Shown: positions 31,377 to 41,936 of the stretch, piece after piece
How the letters are laid out: every line of letters begins with the position of its first letter
How positions within the stretch are numbered: position 1 is the first letter of the stretch
Source: Roridomyces roridus
Lineage: Eukaryota; Basidiomycota; Agaricomycetes; Agaricales; Mycenaceae
DNA length: 64,000 nt
Direction of reading: 5' to 3'
Assembly (NCBI GenBank): GCA_029378245.1
Contig: JARKIF010000022.1
Span: forward strand, 884,899-948,898
Program-made: the position numbers and the translations under genes
Notes under the pieces: generated by a model
Seen by the model: the letters and a program-made list of their open reading frames with translations, nothing else
Told to the model about the DNA's origin: nothing
Databases searched by the model: none

Positions 31377-33380
31377 AAGAATGACTTGTCATTTTGGCAC
31401 CCCATATGAGCAGTATAATTTCGCTCAGTGACTCTTCCTTCCATACCCCATCACTGTGAAAACATCGGCACCTGAATTTCATGTCGCCGTGGCATGACCG
31501 GGCAAAATCAGGGCCTGTGGCATGAAATGAACACATCATATGTCTCAGGTTGTTCAGGCATTACCGGGTGATTTTTACTCGGTCCATGCCCAGTACCAAA
31601 TCATGTTCTGCGCGGTGATTTTCAGGGACACTAACACTGAATCGGTGAAGCCTGAATCATGTAGAAACACCATGAAAATCATGTATTCGAGCCAAATTGG
31701 TAGTGATCGAGCTGGAGGAGTCTTTCAAATTAAATTACCGCCGAGACTTGTACTCCTTGACGACCTCGTTCAAATGTTCTTTCCCAGTGCGATTCTGCGG
31801 CGAGATCGGCTTGGGAAAGGGTGAACGTGCCTTTGTGGAGCAGGTGCTGTGGATGAGGTCAGTGGTGTCACACATCTCACGGCGCTCCACACTTTGCTCT
31901 TAACGCTCACTGGCACCCTCCTTCCCCCACCTTGTCACCCCCGGCTTCGTCTCTTCACACAGCGATACCCACATACACCGTCCTCGATCATCGTCGGCAC
32001 CAGAGAGTACAGCTCATCTGTGACCACTCACCGCACCTCTTCCACACGCAGACGCGGCTTCCGACTCAGCTTCACGACTGCGGCCAATAGGGTCAGTGAG
32101 GCAGGATATGTACCGACTCAACAAAGGAGGGTGCGCCAATGGCAGTGGGCATAGGTACGTCGCGGACTACTAACTCTTCATGAGTCAAGGATGCTAACTC
32201 AGTCCTCAGGCCTCAAAGCCGTTCCGAGTCGCCCTTCAAGTGATGTCGAGATCGAGTTCGTGACGTGACTAGTGAGTACCTCCATTTCCCTTCTCCTTCT
32301 CCTTCCCTCCCTCCCGAAACCCCGCTCCAAGCGCACTGGAAACTAGTCCCTCGGTGCGTCGTGCTTGATTTCTAAGGCCGCCGCTGTCCCTGAATCATAT
32401 CCCACAGGTTGACCCATTCACCGACATGCTACTCCAGAGTAGGAGTCTGAGTAGCCCGTCATTAGTGGGATGCGGGGGTGGGTATAACTGGTGGGCGCGC
32501 GGTTGCGGGCTGTAACTACGGGCTGTATTATGTACATGTGTCCTGAAAATTGCACTACTTATATCTGAAATTCGATGTGAATGCAAATAGTTTTCATTAT
32601 CCCATCCAATGATTCTGAAGGCACTCATTGCATCCAAGGCCATTTTCATGTCCAAGCAACATGAAAATGGAACATGAAAACGTCGAAAACGGACATGAGT
32701 CGAGAAACAGTGCTTCACTGTATGTGATGTGATTTTCATTGGCTTCTCTGTGAGTTTCATGGAATCGGCACATGAATCGGGGGGTACCGGGGGACATGAA
32801 AATCATGTCCCCCTGGTTCCACAGTGCATCCTAGACCACATCCACACATATTCCGGATACATTTCCCCGTACCACCCAGGAACCAATATGAAGGAAGGAA
32901 GGGCCAAGAAATCAAGGAACAAGGAAGCAATCACCGGACGTTGTGAATCTTTGACAGTCGAAGTTGTTTCCGTACCTTATGTCATCCGAATGAAGCAAGA
33001 ATCTCGCACAGCGGTGGAAAGGTCTGGTCGAATGAGGTATTTCAAGGTTGGCTATTCGCCGAGCAGCTCCCGGATCCCCCCGTGATCTCACGAGTCACTG
33101 GCCGTCAAATGCTTCCGCGACTGCGATCGATGATGAAGGAGGAGGTGAAGGGATCACTTTGTTGTGCATAGGCGTAAGTCGTTGTATTAGATTGAATAAA
33201 ACTTGCCAACCATGACTGTCTTTTGCGCGTTCTCGCGCAGCTTTGGCGTCGCGGTGCTGTCACAGCCATTACTTCCCGCCTGTAAACCACATCGTTTCAG
33301 CGCCCGCGTCGTTTCGAGTCGGGGCGGAATTCGATAAATGGTGAGCTGTCTGAGTCTCGTACCAGTCAACTCTGACCGCT
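31377..33380. other. Repeat-containing intergenic region
   Basis: No gene is recognised. The words CATGAAAATCATG and ACATGAAA recur between 31480 and 32830. A near-perfect hairpin lies at 32788-32812. Two short T/C-rich stretches occur around 32280-32320. Confidence 0.4.
32788..32812. repeat. Perfect 11-bp-arm hairpin
   Basis: GGGGGACATGA, loop AAA, TCATGTCCCCC. It lies in a region where CATGAAAATCATG is repeated. Confidence 0.75.
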
Positions 33381-34060
33381 GGATCACGGGTCTCGATAAA
33401 TTGCCGCGCTGGTACCGCGGCGGTAAGTGCGGTAGCGGCGTGGCAGTCAGTGCGGTAGTAAAAATCCTTCGGTGTAACGTTGCTCTCCATTGACTCATCA
33501 TTCAAGTTGAACAAGGCATTGTACATAGGGAAGGTTCAAGTGGAGCCCGAAACATGTCTAATTATCCAGTTCTCAGCCTTCAACAACCCTCGAGAATTTT
33601 CTCGGTTCTACTGTTCTTCTCAATAGACCCATGATTTGGGTTGAAAAAGACACTGAGCATAGACAAGGTTCAAATGGAGTACAAAACATGTTTGATCAAG
33701 TCAGTACTCGGCCTTGAATCACTTTAAAAAAATCTCGTTGAATATGCAAAGTGCAGTACTCGCGGCACGGCGCGGTACTGCTCGCGGCGCGGCACTCGGA
33801 AAGTGCGGTAAGATATTTCTGCGGCGCGGTAATGTCGTGGTACCGCACTTCAGCGCGGTGATGGCGCGGCAGTGGCGCGGTACTCACAGCGCGGCAGTGT
33901 GACAGACCTGCGGAGGTGCCGCGGTAGTGGCGGCAGTCGGTGCGGTGAACAAGCGGTAGTGGTGCAGTGTTTGTACTTTGAGTCTAAGTGCCGGGAAGAG
34001 GGATGAGTAGCGGGCTTCAAGGGACAGTGGTGCTACCACGGTACAGCCACCGCGGCAGTT
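33380..34060. repeat. GCGGTA/GCGGCA low-complexity region with an embedded 134-bp tandem repeat
   Basis: Dozens of GCGGTA, GCGGCA and GCGCGGTACT words fill 33400-33470 and 33755-34060. Between them two diverged copies of an approximately 134-bp unit (starting near 33507 GTTGAACAAGG and 33640 GTTGAAAAAG) share GGTTCAA[G/A]TGGAG and AAACATGT. No coding potential is seen. A second short patch of the same words lies at 35590-35730. Confidence 0.6.
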
Positions 34061-34184
34061 GGCTTAAGGATTGCGGTACGTCCCAAAAATTTTAAACTCC
34101 GTATTATGTGCAATTTCAGAGCTGTATTTGTGCAAGATTAGGCATGTGCAGCACGTTCTTTCGTAACTTCAGCGGGTCCAGAGA

Positions 34185-34658
34185 TACTGTACCATTTCGA
34201 CCGTAAGTTCATGGGGTGTGACCTGTGACCCCTTAAGTTCATCTCCCCGTTGGTTCATCCCCAGCCGGCACCTGTGACCACTATTTTTCAAGTTCAGTTC
34301 AGCCTAAGTTCACCGGGTTCACATTGTCCAACCAACTGGTCACCTGGGTCCGGGAGCAAGCCTACACATCCTGCCAACAATTCTACTCTAGCTTAGCGGT
34401 TTGGTGCCCAAGTTCTCATTGCTCACCGCCTTAACCTCAGGCAGCTCAAGCCACGCGGTAGGCATTTTATATTTTGGGGCGGGCGCCGCGAAAACGGCGG
34501 TTTTCCGGCCCGCGGCAGAAATTTTCGAAAAAAATGCCTATTTGGGCTATTTCGTCCCAAAGTTCAAAGTCCCCGGTGACCTGTGACCCCAATTGTATAA
34601 GTTCAGTTCAGGCGGGTCTGTGACCTGTGACTGAACTTACGGTCGAAATGGTACAGTA
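34185..34658. mobile_element. MITE with 25-bp terminal inverted repeats and TA target duplication (470 bp)
   Basis: CTGTACCATTTCGACCGTAA begins at 34187 and its complement ends at 34656; the match continues to 25 bp. The flanking dinucleotide is TA on both sides. Subterminal repeats GTGACCTGTGAC and AAGTTCAGTTCA are inverted at the two ends. No transposase is encoded. It shares the terminal CTGTAC and the TA duplication with the MITE at 19089-19437, suggesting the same Tc1/mariner-type superfamily. Confidence 0.85.
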
Positions 34659-34659
34659 A

Positions 34660-35590
34660 ATCAATTTCAAGTCAAGGTGGGAATTCGGGATATTGGCCTC
34701 TTGGGGACCGATGGGGCAAGACGAGACCAATGACCCACTGGTGAGGACTCTCTCGTCAACATACCTACCTAATCTGTGGCCGCAGCTGCCCAAGTCACCC
34801 CCCTTATTGCATATCGCGACTATTATGACAAGTGAGCATGCCACTGTTTCAAGTTACAACTTTAAGCCACACAGGTTATATCACTCGGAATATTAGAGAG
34901 CTTGAGGCGGGTGCTGGATGCACAGCCCACTCTGAAAAGCCTCTTCAAGTTGGCAATTACATGGCTCAGCACCCACAGCTGCCGCCGCGGCGCCGCAGAG
35001 CTCGGGTTGAAGTTGAAGTTGAACCGTTGAAGAGCCGTTGAACCGTGGAACCAATACAATTCTTCTGGTTCCTGTGCAATCTTTTGGTTCTGAATGGATA
35101 TTGTATCAATACCACGGACATGCTGTGTGTCGCAAAAACGCTAGTCTCATGAGTGTTGTGACTGGTACCGCAGATTTTTCTGTATACGATCTGAAAGGCG
35201 ACTCGATTATAGGCTACCGACTCGACGGCCCCGCCGGACTGGCTTCCCAACCCCATTTTCGAAATGAACAGGCGTCGAGCCAGCTTCGGACTCAAGTTTG
35301 ACGCAATTTGATGTGGCATCGTCCCAGTCGCGGCGGATTGCTTTCGGAGTTTCTGTCTCTCGTCTGATGTTTGAATGTCAATGTGATTGTATACTAACCT
35401 AAGTAGAACGATCCTTCAACCTTCTTTCAAAACATCTTTGGTGAAGAACCGGCACCAGAGCAACACCAGAGCTGGATTTTACATAAATAGCACAAATACA
35501 TGATACATCGACTGTACATGCATAAATCGGACAGAAGGTGAAGTGGGGGCCAGGAAATGCTACAATTCATCGGAACGAACGAGTTTGAAA
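34660..35590. other. Intergenic region, no recognisable gene
   Basis: A plus-strand frame (35038-35301) includes a protein-like stretch (VYDLKGDSIIGYRLDGP) but has no family match I recognise and no neighbouring exons. Otherwise only short frames occur. Confidence 0.3.
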
Positions 35591-35730
35591 AATGAGCGGT
35601 AGTGCCGCGGAGGCTGCGGTAGTCGAAAAGCGTGACACCGCGGTAGTGTGACAAAAGTCGTGGCACTTGGCGGTGCGGCGCGGTGCAGTGCGGCAGCGGC
35701 GGCGGCAAAAGTGCGGTAGTGCGGCAAAAT
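35590..35730. repeat. Second GCGGTA-type patch
   Basis: GCGGTAGTG, GCGGCAGCGGCGG and CGCGGTGCAGTGCGG words are repeated, as in 33400-34060. Confidence 0.6.
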
Positions 35731-35756
35731 ATAGGAGCCCCTGGATCACCGCCTCC

Positions 35757-36392
35757 CAGATATGGATAATTTCCCGTTCCGCTCGATCTTCCCTGTCATT
35801 GTCAACGAACAGTGACATACCCAAAAGCAAATACGCAACGAAATCTCCAGCGGAGATACCTCCGTCATCCCACGGTTCCCTATCCACTGTCCGTCTGTCA
35901 AAGGCTTAAGCGCGACCACGGCACAACAGCTGTGGGGAGATCCCGACGAATCTGTGTATATTCTCACCAGCTTGTAAACATTCAATGAGTGCATTCACCT
36001 TGATATACGTCCCAAAGGTGTGGTGACGGCTAAAACACCGCTGTGGAGAACGCCCCGCGCGTCTCTGTCTCAGAAACAGGCTCTTACTCAAGGGTGATTG
36101 TTGTCGCCGTAGTTAGTGACGCCTGCGGTCGAGGGGCCATGCGCAATACGATGTTTATCCGCCGACGGTGGAGACAGTATGCCTGCTAATCCTGGAGGTT
36201 TAAAGTCGGCTTGTTCGTTGGATGAAATCTGAAGCGTGGCCGAGAGCGCGTCGTTGCCACCGGAGGCTGTAGTCCAGAAAGGACAGGAACGCGATCCTTG
36301 CCAATGGAGCGCGTCGAGGCCTTGAATGAGAAGACGAAAAGAACTATGATACATTTGGATATACTTTCTCTGTCTCCGGTCAACCAGAACTC
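35757..36392 (-). pseudogene. Diverged duplicate segment (partner 49105-49678)
   Basis: About 0.6 kb aligns with 49105-49678, with shared blocks AATTTCCCGTTCCGCTC, GAATCTGTGTATAT and TCTCTGTCTCCGGTCAACCAG. On the minus strand both copies carry a protein-like stretch (GDFVAYLLLGMSLFVDNDRE here), so a gene fragment was duplicated. Both copies have small indels that break the frame. The product is unknown. Confidence 0.55.
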
Positions 36393-36859
36393 GAAGCTTT
36401 GAGGTGTCCGAGGCACGAGGGCTCCACAAAAGCGTGTTTGCGGATCAGCGGTGTCACCAGTGACATCACTTCTTCTCTTCCGCCACCTCGCACCTCTCCT
36501 CTCCTCATCGGCGTCGTGACCCTCGGTGGCGTTTCTTTTCCTCCGCGGTGCGAGGTGGGCCGCCAACATGCCTGTGGTCTCCACTGTGTCCATCCCCTTG
36601 CCCTTTCCTCGACTCTGGCTCAACCCCTATCAACCATTGCCTACACATTTTGGGGGGCTCCGAATGCGGCAATGGACAGAAAGCAGTCGGCTAAAGGATT
36701 TGGGTGCGTCCGCGCGCCGCCTGCTCACTTTCTGGTACTGGTCACTTCATACAGGAAAATGGGGGGAGGAGATCCAGTCGGCTAGTTTGTGTGGGTGCGC
36801 CTCTGCGCGCGCCAACTGCCTCTACCCCCCCACTTCATCTTGTCAACCGCCTCTTCCGC

Positions 36860-37043
36860 TGCCGCTGCCGTCCTGCCGTGCGCTTTACTGCGCTTACCGC
36901 CCTGCCGCGCGTTTCATTGTGCTTGCCGTCCGCTTCATTGCGTGTTTCCGCCCTGCCGTGCGCTTTATTGCGTTCGCCGTGCGCTTCATTGCGTTTTTGC
37001 CGTGCGCTTTATTGCGTTTTGCCGAGCACTTTATTGCACTTGC
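36860..37043. repeat. Degenerate GCCGTGCGCTTTATTGCGTT-like array
   Basis: Imperfect units of about 21-23 bp (GCCGTGCGCTT[T/C]ATTGCGTT) run directly into the GCCGTTGAC minisatellite, which also starts each unit with GCCG. Confidence 0.6.
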
Positions 37044-37227
37044 CGTTGACGCTTGTCGTCCCTTGCCGTTGACACTTGTTGTCCCTTGCCGTTGACGCTT
37101 GTCGTCCCTTGCCGTTGACGCTTGTCGTCCCTTGCCGTTGACGCTCGTCGTCCCTTGCCGTTGACGCTTGTCGTCCCTTGCCGTTGACGCTTGTCGTCCC
37201 TTGCCGTTGACGCTTTTCGTCCCTTGC
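37044..37227. repeat. 23-bp minisatellite, eight copies
   Basis: The unit GCCGTTGACGCTTGTCGTCCCTT is shown here by its key words GCCGTTGACGC and GTCGTCCC; eight copies with a few substitutions sit in the interior of the first unit of the dimeric insertion. Confidence 0.85.
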
Positions 37228-37894
37228 CGTCCGCCGTTGCCGTTGCCGTTTGCCGTCTGCCATTGGGCATTGCCGTCCTGCCGTCCGTTGTGTTGCGTTG
37301 CGCTGCGTCCCTGCGTTTTTGCGTCCTGCGTCTCCGTGTCATCAAGCTGCGTGCGCCTGCGTTGCGGTTTGCGCCCGCGTTCTCAAGTTGTCTGCCTGCG
37401 CTGCGATTTGCGCCCGCCACTCCAAGTTGCGTGTTTGTTTCCTGTGTCCCACATCAGAGTCTGCTGCTGTTTCACGACAAGTTGTCTCACTCCTAGGGGA
37501 TTTGGGGTTCCGGCGCGGACGCGTCGTTTGACAACTCCTAATGAATTGGGGGTCGCGCGCGGGAACCCATGTTGCGTCGGGAAGCCGGGGTCGCCAGCCG
37601 GGTGTGCGGCGGCCTCGGCCTCCTCCCATTTTGTGCGTCTCTTTTCCTCGTCACATTCTCATTCCATTCTGACTGGTCTTCTCGCGATCCCTGTGACTGA
37701 GCGCAATCCACAAATCGAAGCTTTGAGGTGTCCGAGGCACGAGGGCTCCACGAAAGCGTGTTTGCGGATCAGCGGTGTCACCAGTGACATCACTTCTTCT
37801 CTTCCGCCACCTCGCACCTCTCCTCTCCTCATCGGCGTCGTGACCCTCGGTGGCGTTTCTTTTCCCCACCCTCCTTCCCTCTCATCAATATTAA

Positions 37895-38010
37895 CCGTTT
37901 CCACTAACCTTTACTAACCAAATATTCTACTGACCTTTACTAACCAAATCCTCCACTAACCTTTACTAACCAGAGATTCTACTGACCATTACTAACTACT
38001 CACTCCATTA
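37895..38010. repeat. About 26-bp tandem repeat containing TTTACTAACC
   Basis: Four imperfect copies (CTTTACTAACCAAATATTCTA-like, given here by the word TTTACTAACC) lie in the interior of the second unit of the dimeric insertion. Confidence 0.7.
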
Positions 38011-38399
38011 ACAGCCCCTAAACACACCGGCCGCGTTGTGTTTATTGCTTGCTCTGCCGTTCTTCTGCTGCGTCTGCTTTGCGCCGCTGCAGTTCCCTCC
38101 TCTTCAGCATTGATTCAACATTCCTTTTGCAACTAACCATTTTTACTTACAGCTTTGACCAACATGGGTTCGGAGACATGCCCACCCGCCCGGGCGCGCG
38201 GGAACCCATGTTGCGTCGGGAAGCCGGGGTCGCCAGCCGGGTGTGCGGCGGCCTCGGCCTCCTCCCATTTTGTGCGTCTCTTTTCCTCGTCACATTCTCA
38301 TTCCATTCTGACTGGTCTTCTCGCGATCCCTGTGACTGAGCGCAATCCACAAATCACAGTCCAAGAGCAAATTAGACTCACCTTACTTCACTACACACT

Positions 38400-40047
38400 C
38401 TTTTCGACGTAGACCTCATTCTTCTTGCGAGCGAGTGGGTCCCGTAACCATCATACGTCTCCTTTGGTCCTTCGGGTGGTGATGGGCACGGCGTATGATC
38501 CTGATGACAGCTTTGTACATGTTTGGCTCCGAATCAATGCTTGTCTTCCATGTTCCACGGTTTATCTCATTCCACATTGACTCTACCACCTCGCTGCATA
38601 CACAAAATATGTTCAATGTGGTCATATAAAGTTGGCCCAACCAAAAAATCCGCATCCTCGAGCCGGGATCTCACATTATTCCCCTGATATTGCTTAACAC
38701 CGATTCTCTCCCAAAGAACGGCCCTCTCTTGCATCAACATACACTTCTGTCTCATCCATGAGGTTCGAAAACTCCATTCAAACGATTCTGAGGGGTAACG
38801 GAGCCTTTCGACGACCAGGGGGGCGCTTTCTCGACTCCCAGAGGGGTGTGGATCAAATCGGGGTAAATGTGGTACTTTTGTGAATTGGGCCGATGTTACC
38901 CTACTTGTGTGGTTAGAAATGGGTTACAGGAGTACTAGCTATCTCGAAAGACATGAATCAGGTCAAAAATGTGCCCCCTCAAGTCGAGGCGCGGCTCGAA
39001 CCCACTGCGAAGCCAAATTAATCGAGGAATGTGGAGGCCCATAACTTTTCAACGCTTGCAGGAAATTTTTAGGTCTTGCAGAGTCATTTGTAGAGAAAAG
39101 ATGTATCAGTCGCGTGGACTCAAGGGCTTATGGAAATACGTGCTCTGGAGTACTGAATCCATTTGCTGTACAGCTGTATTTTAATCTAACGGTGAAATTT
39201 CAAAGAGCCGGATAGTCCACACCATTTTTTGGAACATTTGAACACCTTTTGTCTACTCAGAATTTTTTTAATGTGTGAGGAACGCAAGCTATGGGCCTCG
39301 GAAAGTTGGAACACAGCCGCTCTGCGAACCAAACATAGACAAAGCTGCCATCAAAATGACAGGGCATGCCCATCACCACTTCGGGAAGCCGGACATACGC
39401 GGGCTTGCTGTCGTTCTTGATGCATACCTAGACCACGACGATGGGAGCGAGGCGGAATAAAAATGGGTCGTAGACGTACCAGAACGAGCTTCTCAGGATC
39501 ATATTTTTGGGGGCCTAGAGCTTCGGTGAGCGCTGCGTCGAGATTGTCGATCGCAGGAGCGAAAGGGTGGATGAGCTCGGGCCTGTAGTCTTATCAGTAA
39601 GCTCAGACGCGGGGAACGGCCGGCATCTATCTCACCAGCTCTCGTCGTACAACCAGAGCATAGTCGAGCATTTCGAGCAGAAGTTTCGCTCAGACGACGC
39701 GATCCGCTGTTTCGGAGTGTCACGGTCGACCGTCGAGGAGGGCCTGGTACACGCTGCGGGTCTGTCAATTCGAGACGCCCGCCTCATCAGCGAGGCCTAC
39801 CTGATGTGCTCCTTGCCTTCTTCAATCTTTAGAGTCTCCGAATGGCCGCCCAGATTGATAGATCCGCCGGGCCCAGCCACTTTGCGACATATCGAGCAGA
39901 GGCAGAGCTGCGACGGTTCAGTGAGTGACTCTGAGTCTCTCAAGCGACGTCAGGCACCTGGTACGGCACCGGCGTACTGGACTTGAGACTAAACTTGACT
40001 ACGCCGCAGTGACAGCTTCCCCTGAGCAGCGCTCCGTCGGTGGGCAT
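38400..40047 (-). pseudogene. GFA (glutathione-dependent formaldehyde-activating/CENP-V) domain gene, copy A, broken
   Basis: ATG at 40047 starts MPTDGALLRGSCHCGVVKF, and the same exon/intron layout as copy C (61629-62367) follows: CSICRKV, FCSKCSTMLW and YDGYGTHSL. GFA domains bind zinc through these Cys pairs. An 8-nt duplication (GGTCGACC-like, near 39730) shifts the frame relative to copy C, a 902-bp transposon sits in the last exon at 38477-39378, and the 3' end is altered. The copy is about 98% identical to copy C by eye and inverted relative to it. Confidence 0.72.
38477..39378. mobile_element. 902-bp terminal-inverted-repeat element in GFA copy A
   Basis: Ends TGGTGATGGGCA...TGCCCATCACCA; the inverted repeat extends imperfectly about 50 bp (shared CAGCTTTGT and ATGTTTGG). 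The flanking duplication is CTTCGGG at 38470-38476 and 39379-39385. GFA copies at 49.7 and 62.3 kb show the empty site. No transposase frame is recognised, so it is non-autonomous. The superfamily is uncertain because 7 bp is an unusual duplication length. Confidence 0.82.
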
Positions 40048-40189
40048 GATGGTGGTGTGGAGTCAAGGTCGGTGCGTGGCACGTGCCCCTGGTCCGTGCG
40101 CCATCACCGGTGATCGTTATCAGAGATTGTCCGCTTCGTCCCTCCCTCCTCCTTCCTCCCTCATCTCAACCCGGCTACTTCCACGACCC

Positions 40190-40495
40190 ACAAAACAGCC
40201 CCCCCACATCGACCCCTCCAGTCAACAACGTCGACCAAACATCGAAACAGTGGACGAACCCGATCTCTCCGTCACCGCCTCTCGAACGCAAAGCCTCCTC
40301 TGCGAAGAAACGGACTCGGAGTGGAAAGAAGGCCAAATCGCAGGCGATTCTCTGGGCGGGAGGCAGAGAGGACCGTGCAGGGAGAAGGGGAGGAGGTTGG
40401 GGATCGGTAGAGGTGCGTGCTTTCTTCTTCGGCGTTTTGCCGCTCGTACTCACCCAATCTCCGACAACAGTACCATTTGATGTATACACGGCTTA
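40190..40495 (+). pseudogene. CCDC137-like 3' fragment, copy A
   Basis: It matches the 3' end of the gene at 24271-25130 and the neighbouring CAGTACCATTTGATGTAT. It begins immediately beyond the divergent GFA copy A, and the two together form a unit that recurs inverted at 61.2-62.3 kb. The frame is broken. Confidence 0.6.
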
Positions 40496-41208
40496 GTAGG
40501 CTCAGGCCAGAAAATGAACTCAAGGCTACTATTATCTTCTCCCCTCCACGGCTCGCCCAGCCGTCTCGTCCATTCAAGTTAGATTCACTCTCAGCGAGGA
40601 GTGTGTACCCGTGCTGCCTGTCGTTTGCCGCCAAAGTTCCTGCTTCAGGTGTATTGACCTCCCTACCACTCACGTCAAGCGCCAGTTCAGGTGCTGCGCT
40701 CGTTCGATTTCGTCAAGACACGTACCTTGGCGTCTGCTACGGTTCAAATGTTTGTGTTTCGATAAAATGACAGTCGAGTCCATTCTGCAGCGCGGTGCGA
40801 GATTTTACGTCGGTTCCGGATCGAGTCTACTCTCGAACGAGCTCGCAACGACTTGCTTTGGTGTACGGTGTGACTGTCGCTACCGCCTGTTATCTTACAG
40901 ATACAGGACTTCTGGGAAAGCCTCCTCTTAAAACAGAGCGCCGTCCAAGCATTCAATGTGTCGGACCTTCGATATTTTCGACATCGGCAGGATCAGACTA
41001 GGCTTCAAGCGCCCACGGAAGATTTAAGAGATGTTGGCTCCTGGAGAAGTAGTAGACAGCTGAACAATTTCTCCGGTCCTAAGTCTCGTAAATGTCAATG
41101 TGGGTCATCCTCCACTTCCATTCCATTTTCCTTCGTCCACAACTGACATGCGTGGTGGCTGGAACTCCAAGATTTGGATCACCTCCGTGTCAATCGCAGC
41201 TCGACGCC
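40496..41208. other. Intergenic region, no recognisable gene
   Basis: Homology to the telomere-proximal duplicate ends at about 40513. The rest shows only short frames without motifs. Confidence 0.35.
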
Positions 41209-41216
41209 TTTAAAAG
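41209..41216 (+). promoter_or_regulatory. TATA-like element
   Basis: TTTAAAAG lies about 40 nt upstream of the ATG at 41251. Confidence 0.45.
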
Positions 41217-41250
41217 GCCCCCGTACGTTCGGTGCTGCTCAGATCGAGAA

Positions 41251-41936
41251 ATGGTCAACTTTCTACAGAACATGACCGCTCTCGCGAGCGCCGTCACACT
41301 CTGCACAATCTTTGACTACAAGGGCAGCGTTTTGACTATCGACAGAACCTCGGGGGCTAACAGCGACGCTGTTACCGCTACGACCAACTCGGGGGCGACA
41401 ACTCAGCAGGTGAGGGTCTGGCTGAACACGATTTTCTCAAATGCTCATCGTAGCCATGACTGGCAGTGGTTCATGATGCCGCAAGCCACCACCGACACGT
41501 TCATGTTCCGAAGCCTTGCCGACTCGATTGCGTTTTTGAGCTATGCCGCAGCAGCGGTTCCGATCCCTGGCCATTCACAGCTCGTCGTGTCCGATTCTCA
41601 CCCCACTGTGTGGAAGATGGTTGCTGTGGCCGGGGGATCGACTGTCAAGTGGGTTTCCCGGCTAATCGATGAAATTTCTTTCTGACGGGTTGGACCTGGA
41701 GCTTGATAGACACCCAGTCGAACGACGCCTTGACTAGCTGGGCGAATGCCGACCCTTCTTGGCTGGCGACCAATACTCCGGTCAGTGTCATTCCATCTTG
41801 TCTGTGGTCCAGGCTGAATTGGGTCCAGCTCACGATGGAACCTCTCAATTCGCCGGAATCGTTTACGCAGCAGTTCACTATTTCGTTGTGTACGTATTCA
41901 TTTCTACTCCTTGGATCGAGTTTGAATACTGCGTAG
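41251..41936 (+). CDS. Beta-trefoil (ricin-B-like) small protein
   Basis: Four exons can be joined: an intron at about 41410-41466 (57 nt), giving ATTQQWFMMPQATTD; one at about 41646-41699; and one at about 41781-41828. The predicted product is about 160 residues. SVLTIDRTSGANSD, QQWFMM, VVSDSHPTVWKMV, LIDTQSNDALTSWANAD and FTQQFTIS follow the rhythm of beta-trefoil repeats. No clear signal peptide is seen. Lectin activity is inferred from shape only. Exon boundaries are uncertain because alternative acceptors are present. Confidence 0.5.

Larger units (their letters stand above)
36393..38355. mobile_element. 1963-bp insertion built as a head-to-tail dimer
   Basis: The empty site is seen in the duplicate at 49678-49680, where sequence matching 36392 runs directly into sequence matching 38356. 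The insert consists of X (36393-36541), a unique minisatellite-rich interior, Y (37555-37716), then X' (37717-37865), a different interior and Y' (38194-38355). X and X' (149 bp) and Y and Y' (162 bp) are nearly identical. Two units (1324 and 639 bp) therefore share ends but not middles. No coding capacity, poly(A), inverted termini or clear target duplication is seen, so its class is unknown. Confidence 0.7.

Noticed and set aside
33180..34100. Considered a CRISPR-like or regularly spaced array because of the GCGGTA words
   Set aside because: No fixed repeat length or spacers, and the host is a eukaryote.
36526..37095. Long frames translated from the GCCGT-rich arrays
   Set aside because: They are by-products of tandem repeats without stops; both strands are open for the same reason.
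39485..40080. Plus-strand frame at 39567-39986 as a gene
   Set aside because: It is the antisense shadow of GFA copy A; the mirror frame appears at 61690-62102.
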